The position numbers and the translations under genes are program-made. A stretch of DNA of 64,000 bases, from the NCBI RefSeq assembly GCF_000153125.2, contig NZ_CM002299.1:3823338-3887337 (forward strand), in the 5' to 3' direction. This DNA is from Congregibacter litoralis KT71 (GTDB lineage: Bacteria > Pseudomonadota > Gammaproteobacteria > Pseudomonadales > Halieaceae). The notes under the pieces were generated by a model. The model ran no database searches, had not been told where the DNA came from, and saw only the letters and a list, made by a program, of their open reading frames with translations. Shown one piece after another: positions 58,956 through 64,000 of the stretch; position 1 is the stretch's first letter, and each line of letters opens with the position of its first letter.

Positions 58956-61457
58956 ATGACTCGGACCCTCACGCCGAAAAAAGCTTTCTTCAAGCCTGGA
59001 ATTTTAAGTACCGCTGTTGCGGCAGCGCTTATGGCGAGCAGCGATTTTGCCCTCGCTCAGCTCGAAGAAGTCATCGTCACCGCAACGCGACGCTCGGAAA
59101 GTATGCAGGATGTTGCGATATCCATGCTGTCTACCAGCGGAGACACCATTAAAGATTTGGGCATAACCCGCGGTGAAGAGTTTGCCGCCGACATTCCCGC
59201 GGTCACCATCTCCCAGAGCCCCATTGGCAACTTCATTTTTATTCGCGGCATCGGCACGTCGGGTGTTAACCAGGGCATTGAGCTGTCCACAGCCATGTTT
59301 CACGACAACGTTTACATGGGCCGGTCCCAGTTATTGCGGGCACCCTTCATGGATCTGGCGCGCGTCGAGGTGCTCCGTGGCCCCCAGGGCATCATGTTCG
59401 GTAAAAACACCATTGGCGGTGCGGTACATATGATTACCGCCAAACCGACCGATGAATTGGAAGGCTCCATCAGCGCGCTCTACGGCAGCTACGGCGAGCA
59501 GGAATTGACTGGAGTGATCTCTGGCCCCATCACCGACACCGTATCAGGCCGGCTTTCTGTGCGTGGTTACAAACTCGATGGCTATCTGGACAATATTCTC
59601 ACCGGTAATGAAGGCCCGGAACGCGACGACCAAACCGTCCGCGCACAATTGGCATGGGACGCGACTGAGAATCTCCACATCAATGCCAAGTGGGAAAACA
59701 GCACCTTTGACCAGGTTCAGCAGTCGACTCAACTCAGTGTGTTTGACGCCTTCGGCACAGGCATCAGCTTTGGCGGTCTGAACCAGGCGCTGGTCGCCGT
59801 GGGCTCCGGGGGCGACGGCATCGAGAAACTCGACGACGAGCGAGCCGTGACTAACGATGGCGGCGCCGTGCTGGGCCTGGTGGCGCCGGGTTGGGCAGGC
59901 TTGCCCGGCTTCCCGGACAAGCCGGAACTCAGCAACAACTCCATGGACGTCGGTACGCTCACCGCCGAATAGGCCGTGGGCGGTCATACGGTTACCTCGA
60001 TCACGGGTTACGCAGCCTATGATTACCGCGATATTTGCGATTGTGACTTCGCTGCCGTTCCCCTCCTTCAGGTGGATGCCACCGAAGACTATGAGCAGTT
60101 CAGCCAGGAGATCCGCCTGACCTCTCCCGGTGGCGAAAAGTTCGATTACATCGTCGGTCTGTATTATCACCAGAGCGACCTCGACTATCGCTCCGTAGAA
60201 GGTTTTGGCACCTCGCTGGCCGCGCCACTCCTGGGTGCCCCGGAATCAATCACCCCCAACCTGACCCGCGACTATTCGATGCAGCAGGATCAGGACATGT
60301 GGGCCGTGTTCGGCTCCGGTACCTACAGTTTCACCGACGCTACGCGGCTTAAGGTGGGCGTGCGCTACTTCGATGAGTCCAAGGAGGCGAGCCACACACT
60401 GGACACCTCCTTCACCGGTGGCTGGGACTACAGCGCTGCTATCGGCCTTCCGGCCGGCACAGCCAGCTACGGCTCCACCGCCGCAGAATATGACCGCTTC
60501 CTGAGTGAGTTTGCCGGGACGCCGTTTACTGCAATTTCTGAGGGCATCTTGAACGGACTTCTGGGGACCTTTGAGCACAACATTCAGAATCGCAAGCGCT
60601 CAGAGACAGACGTCAACTGGGAAGTCACGCTGCAACAGGACTTGAACCAGGACGCCATGGTCTACGGCACGATCTCGACGGGTAGTAAGGGTGGCGGCTT
60701 TGACGCGCGTTTTCTGCGAACCAATGACAGCCCGTTTTTTGAGTACGAGGAAGAATCTGCCACCAACTATGAAGTCGGCATTAAAAGCTCCTTGCTCGAT
60801 GGCATGATGACCTTTAACGCCACGGCGTTTTTTACCACGGTAGAGGACTATCAGGTCAGCATCTTTGACGGCGCAACGGCCTTCTTTGTACAGAACGCTG
60901 CGGAAGTCGAGTCAAAGGGTGTGGAAGTGGATCTCAAGTGGGCGCCCACGGACGGTTTGATCGTCAGTTTCGCAGGTACCTATCTGCAAGCTGAATACAG
61001 CGATTTTAAAAATGCGCCTTGCTGGACACCGTCCGCATCTGACCCCGATCGGGGCGACTGCCAGAACGCGGGCACACCCAACGCATCTCGGGACGCCACC
61101 GGCAGCGCAAACACCTACTCGCCCGAGTGGGCCTACAACCTGAATGTTGACTATCGCAGACCGGTGACCGATATGCTGGAAGCGCGCGGCATTGTGAACA
61201 TCAACTACTCCGACGACTTTTTCATCGCGGCCGACCTGGACCCTATCTACGGATTCCAGCCTGCCTACACCACCATCGATCTGCGCCTGAGTCTGGGCGC
61301 ACAGGACGGTATGTGGGACGTCGCGTTTGTGGGTAAAAACCTGACTGATGAGCTCATCAGCGGCAACAACGATGATCAACCGCTCGTCAATGGCCAGGGT
61401 TTTGCGCAGACCAACCGCCTGCGCTCCTATGCCCTGCAGGCGACTTACCGTTTCTAA
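58956..61457 (+). pseudogene. TonB-dependent outer-membrane receptor interrupted by an amber codon
   Basis: One continuous frame encodes 833 codons except for a TAG at codon 339 (59970-59972). The N-terminus has a signal peptide (~1-36, ending FALAQ), a TonB-box-like EEVIVTATRR, and a plug domain with RVEVLRGPQGIMFGKNTIGG. The barrel continues on the other side in the same frame (VTSITGYAAYDY...) to the C-terminal aromatic LQATYRF. The rest has no indel. A single CAG- or GAG-to-TAG change is the simplest cause. Such receptors take up siderophores, vitamins or glycans. A terminator follows at 61502. Confidence 0.9.
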
Positions 61458-61501
61458 AACAGGTCGCAGCTAAACCCCCGCGATCGGGCAACGGTCGCCG
61501 C

Positions 61502-61532
61502 AGCCCGCAAGCTATCTTGCGGGCTTTTTTTT
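61502..61532 (+). terminator. terminator after the TonB-dependent receptor
   Basis: Perfect 10-bp stem AGCCCGCAAG / CTTGCGGGCT with a four-base loop and a run of eight T (the last base of the stem plus seven), 44 bp past the stop. Confidence 0.9.
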
Positions 61533-61625
61533 GCGTCGAAACACTGCCCGGGCGCCCGGCACTAGCCTTAAGCAACAAGCTGCGCTAGCGTGACGCTTGA
61601 TCGCTACTTATAAGGAACAAAGTTC

Positions 61626-63071
61626 ATGATCAATACGACCGTACGCTGCCTTTCGGGCGCTTTTCTACTGGCGGCATCCTCAGCGACCTTCAGTGCCGAT
61701 GAAGCATCCCTGAAGGCTGACATTATTGCCTCAGTGGATCGACAGGCCAGTTCACTCACAGCCCTGAGCGACGAGATCTGGGGCCATGCGGAAATCGCAT
61801 TTAAGGAAACAGAGTCCGCCGCAGCGCTGATCAAACACGCGAAGGAACACGGGTTTCAAGTCGAGACGGGTATCGGTGAGATCCCCACAGCCTTCGTTGC
61901 CGAGTTCGGCAGTGGCAAACCAATCATCGGCATCATGGGTGAGTTCGACGCGCTCCCCGGGCTCTCTCAGGCATCGGTCCCCACACGAACGCCCCTGGTG
62001 GAAGGCGCGCCCGGTCATGGTTGTGGTCATAACGTATTCGGCGCCGCCTCCCTTGGGGCCGCCATCGCCGTTAAAGAGCAGATCGAGGCCGGTGAGATCT
62101 CCGGCACCGTCCGCTATTACGGCACCCCCGCCGAAGAAAAGTTTTTCGGCAAATTGTGGATGATTCGCGCGGGCGCCTTTGACGATGTCGACGTGATGAT
62201 GGATTGGCACCCCAGCGACAAGATCGAAGCCAGCGCGCAGAGCAGCCAGTCCCTCGTGGATTTTTTAGTGGAGTTTGACGGACAGTCAGCCCACGCGGCG
62301 GGAGATCCCTGGAACGGTCGCTCCGCCAGTGATGCCCTGGAGCTCTATACCCATGGCATCAATGCCTACCGCGAGCATATCCAGCCCACGGTACGTATCC
62401 ATTATCACATTATGGATGCGGGCAAGGTGGTCAACGTCGTGCCGGATTACGCCAAGATCTGGGTTCGGGTGAGAGATCGTAGCCGCGATGGCATGACCCC
62501 GGTGTATGAGCGGGTCCGGGAAATGGCCGAGGGCGCGGCCATCCTCGCCGACGTAGATTACAAAGTGACGCTTATCTCCGGTGTGCACGAAATACTGGTT
62601 AATCGCACCGGCGGTTCAACGCTCCAGGCCAACCTCGACACCCTGGGCCCCATCACCTACAGCGATAAAGAGGAGCGTTACGCCAAGGAAATTCAGAAAG
62701 CCACGGGTAAACCCGAGGTGGGTATGGACGCCGAGGTGCGCCCCTTTAGAGAAACCGAGAAAAACCCGCCTGGGGGCTCCACCGATGTCGGCGACGTGAG
62801 CTTTGTCGTGCCCACCATCAGTCTGGCCGCACCCATCGCGCCCAAGGATGTTCCCTGGCACTCCTGGGCCGTGGTGGCCACCGGCGGCATGTCCATCGGA
62901 CACAAAGGCCTGGTGTACGCCTCCAAGGCCCTCGCCATGACCATGATCGACCTCTATCAGGATCCCGATCTCATCAAGGCAATTAAAGAGGAGTTTAAGG
63001 AGCGTAAGGGAGACTACGAGTACGAAGGTATTCTGCCCCCCGGGCCGCCGCCTCTGGATTTTCAGCAATAA
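61626..63071 (+). CDS. exported M20 amidohydrolase, AbgB-like
   Basis: This 481-residue zinc hydrolase has a cleavable signal peptide (~1-24), the metal-binding GEFDALPGLSQ (~104), APGHGCGHNVFG (~131-142), GTPAEEKFFGK (~166, Glu-Glu) and MDWHPSD (~190), and the dimerisation domain (~205-330). Its C-terminal half resembles the p-aminobenzoyl-glutamate hydrolase B subunit. It probably splits amide bonds in the periplasm; the export is unusual for AbgB, which is cytoplasmic in E. coli. A separate A subunit gene is not nearby. It follows the broken receptor and is ended by a strong terminator. Confidence 0.88.
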   Translation: MINTTVRCLSGAFLLAASSATFSADEASLKADIIASVDRQASSLTALSDEIWGHAEIAFKETESAAALIKHAKEHGFQVETGIGEIPTAFVAEFGSGKPIIGIMGEFDALPGLSQASVPTRTPLVEGAPGHGCGHNVFGAASLGAAIAVKEQIEAGEISGTVRYYGTPAEEKFFGKLWMIRAGAFDDVDVMMDWHPSDKIEASAQSSQSLVDFLVEFDGQSAHAAGDPWNGRSASDALELYTHGINAYREHIQPTVRIHYHIMDAGKVVNVVPDYAKIWVRVRDRSRDGMTPVYERVREMAEGAAILADVDYKVTLISGVHEILVNRTGGSTLQANLDTLGPITYSDKEERYAKEIQKATGKPEVGMDAEVRPFRETEKNPPGGSTDVGDVSFVVPTISLAAPIAPKDVPWHSWAVVATGGMSIGHKGLVYASKALAMTMIDLYQDPDLIKAIKEEFKERKGDYEYEGILPPGPPPLDFQQ

Positions 63072-63096
63072 GACAAACACAACGCAGCAACCAAAA

Positions 63097-63131
63097 AAAA
63101 CGCCCGGTCACAGGATGTGACCGGGCGTTTT
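63097..63131. terminator. bidirectional terminator after the M20 hydrolase
   Basis: A perfect 11-bp GC-rich stem (CGCCCGGTCAC / GTGACCGGGCG) with flanking A4/T4, 5-base loop, between convergent genes. Confidence 0.9.
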
Positions 63132-63165
63132 AACTAATTAAGCAATTAGGGCAATTGCCAGAAGC

Positions 63166-63432
63166 CTACATCAACGGCATCAATACCGCGTCTATGGCGT
63201 GAATGATGCCGTTAGACACCTCTACGTCGGTGACAATAACCTCAGAGCAGTTGACGAAAAGTAATTCACCTTGGACCGTCAGAGCCACGATATCGCCGTT
63301 TGCCATTTCTACCGTGCTCCCCGCCAGGGAGAGCGCAGTCTCTGCGAGGAGCGCATCTATCGTCTCTTGTCTCAGGGCATCGAAGGCTGCATATCGGCGC
63401 AGCGCGACACCAGACGAAGTGATTACCGACAT
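63166..63432 (-). CDS. short fasciclin (FAS1) half-domain protein
   Basis: This 88-residue frame matches only the second half of a FAS1 domain: VQGELLFVNCSEVIV...VSNGIIHAIDAVLMP is the conserved H2 region. A normal FAS1 domain is ~130 residues and is usually exported; no signal peptide or first half is found in any frame upstream. An ATG with GGAG ten bases upstream suggests it may still be translated. It could be a remnant of a deletion. The 222-bp gap beyond it holds nothing I can name. Confidence 0.6.
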   Translation of the reverse strand: MSVITSSGVALRRYAAFDALRQETIDALLAETALSLAGSTVEMANGDIVALTVQGELLFVNCSEVIVTDVEVSNGIIHAIDAVLMPLM

Positions 63433-63654
63433 AGATCAGGGTCTCCATTAGTAAAAGTAACTGCGACACCTGATAGGACCGAGCACTTGGAATCAGCTCA
63501 CCGGAAAACAAGTAAGAAGGACAGCTAAAACGAACAAAATCGAGACAGCTGATAAGAAGCCCTGAGGGCGGTAGTGCTTTTCTGCACCTCAACTATTGAT
63601 GATTTTTCTTGCGGGCGATCTCACTGCGGCACAGACGCCGCTGACCGCAATCCA

Positions 63655-64000
63655 TCACGCCTCGTCATGGGTTGCGAGCCAATCCAACAACAGGGCATTC
63701 ACGAATTCCGGGCGCTCCCGATGGGGAAAGTGGCCCGCATCAGGAACCTCAACGACTTGCAGGCCCTTAGGAAAGTCGTCTTCTCGCATCATGGCTGAAA
63801 AAACCTCAGCCGCGATGCATCCCTCGTTCTTCCCAGTCATTCCCAGGGTGGGCACTTCAATGGGCCAGGGCTTGCTGCCATCGTAGGACTTGCGTCCGCG
63901 GAGGGAATCCATCCCCACCGCGGCCCGGTAATAGCCAAGGGCGCTTTTTAGAACCCCCGGGGCCCTAAAGGCCGCAACCACTATTTGGAACTCCTCTTCC
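63655..64000 (-). CDS. alpha/beta hydrolase, C-terminal part (5' end outside window)
   Basis: The open frame runs to the window edge without a stop. Visible are the cap-domain end (GYYRAAVGMDS), the acid-strand VPTLGMTGKNEGCI, and the catalytic His in VPDAGHFPHRERPEFV, as in epoxide-hydrolase-like or haloalkane-dehalogenase-like proteins. The nucleophile lies outside the window, so the reaction cannot be assigned. Confidence 0.8.
   Translation of the reverse strand, partial: EEEFQIVVAAFRAPGVLKSALGYYRAAVGMDSLRGRKSYDGSKPWPIEVPTLGMTGKNEGCIAAEVFSAMMREDDFPKGLQVVEVPDAGHFPHRERPEFVNALLLDWLATHDEA

Noticed and set aside
58956..61457. Two separate genes (plug-only protein and barrel protein)
   Set aside because: Same frame, only 3 bases between the TAG and a GTG, no ribosome-binding site, and together exactly one receptor.

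Overview
The window comes from a GC-rich marine-type gammaproteobacterium. Three things point to the OM60/NOR5 (Halieaceae, Congregibacter-like) group, with moderate confidence: a gene order in the carAB-to-pnp block that matches Pseudomonas and its relatives; a CrtD-type carotenoid desaturase and a high-potential iron-sulfur protein (HiPIP), both typical of aerobic anoxygenic phototrophs; and a large fatty-acid/steroid-type beta-oxidation operon. No photosynthetic reaction-centre (puf/puh) or bacteriochlorophyll genes lie in the window, so phototrophy is only hinted at.

Region 1 (1-22.8 kb) is almost entirely core housekeeping on the minus strand. In transcription order it is carA-carB-greA, (yhbY opposite), rlmE-ftsH-folP-glmM, tpiA-secG-tRNA-Leu-tRNA-fMet, rimP-nusA-infB-rbfA-truB-rpsO-pnp, then a glycosyltransferase and, on the plus strand, the end of acs. 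It carries several readable signals: terminators, a stringent-looking promoter ahead of tRNA-fMet, and a leader peptide plus terminator before carA that looks like a pyrimidine attenuator.

Region 2 (22.8-37.8 kb) is lipid/acyl-CoA metabolism. A short-chain dehydrogenase and an MFS exporter face a ten-gene minus-strand run: two adjacent acyl-CoA dehydrogenases, an acyl-CoA ligase, a third acyl-CoA dehydrogenase, MaoC hydratase, HSD17B4-like dehydrogenase, thiolase, quinone reductase, Fe-type alcohol dehydrogenase and thioesterase. Together they form a nearly complete activation-to-thiolysis cycle. One of the two adjacent dehydrogenases appears to have lost its catalytic Glu, as in heterotetrameric steroid side-chain dehydrogenases. 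A 15-bp palindrome overlaps the predicted promoter. A 139-bp multi-branched inverted repeat sits after the thiolase gene. An OmpA-like lipoprotein and an enoyl-CoA hydratase follow.

Region 3 (37.8-54.7 kb) is accessory. It holds a frameshifted barrel-like gene, a 2648-residue secreted protein of about sixteen DUF11-like repeats with an IPTL-CTERM-like tail, crtD with a membrane protein, a cytochrome P450, an ATP-grasp enzyme, a YbjN-type protein, an MFS transporter and a HiPIP lipoprotein with a long Met/Ala-rich stalk.

Region 4 (54.8-64 kb) holds the helicase hrpB, a DUF3465 protein, a haloalkane dehalogenase, a TonB-dependent receptor broken by one in-frame amber codon, an exported M20 amidohydrolase, half a fasciclin domain, and the end of an alpha/beta hydrolase.
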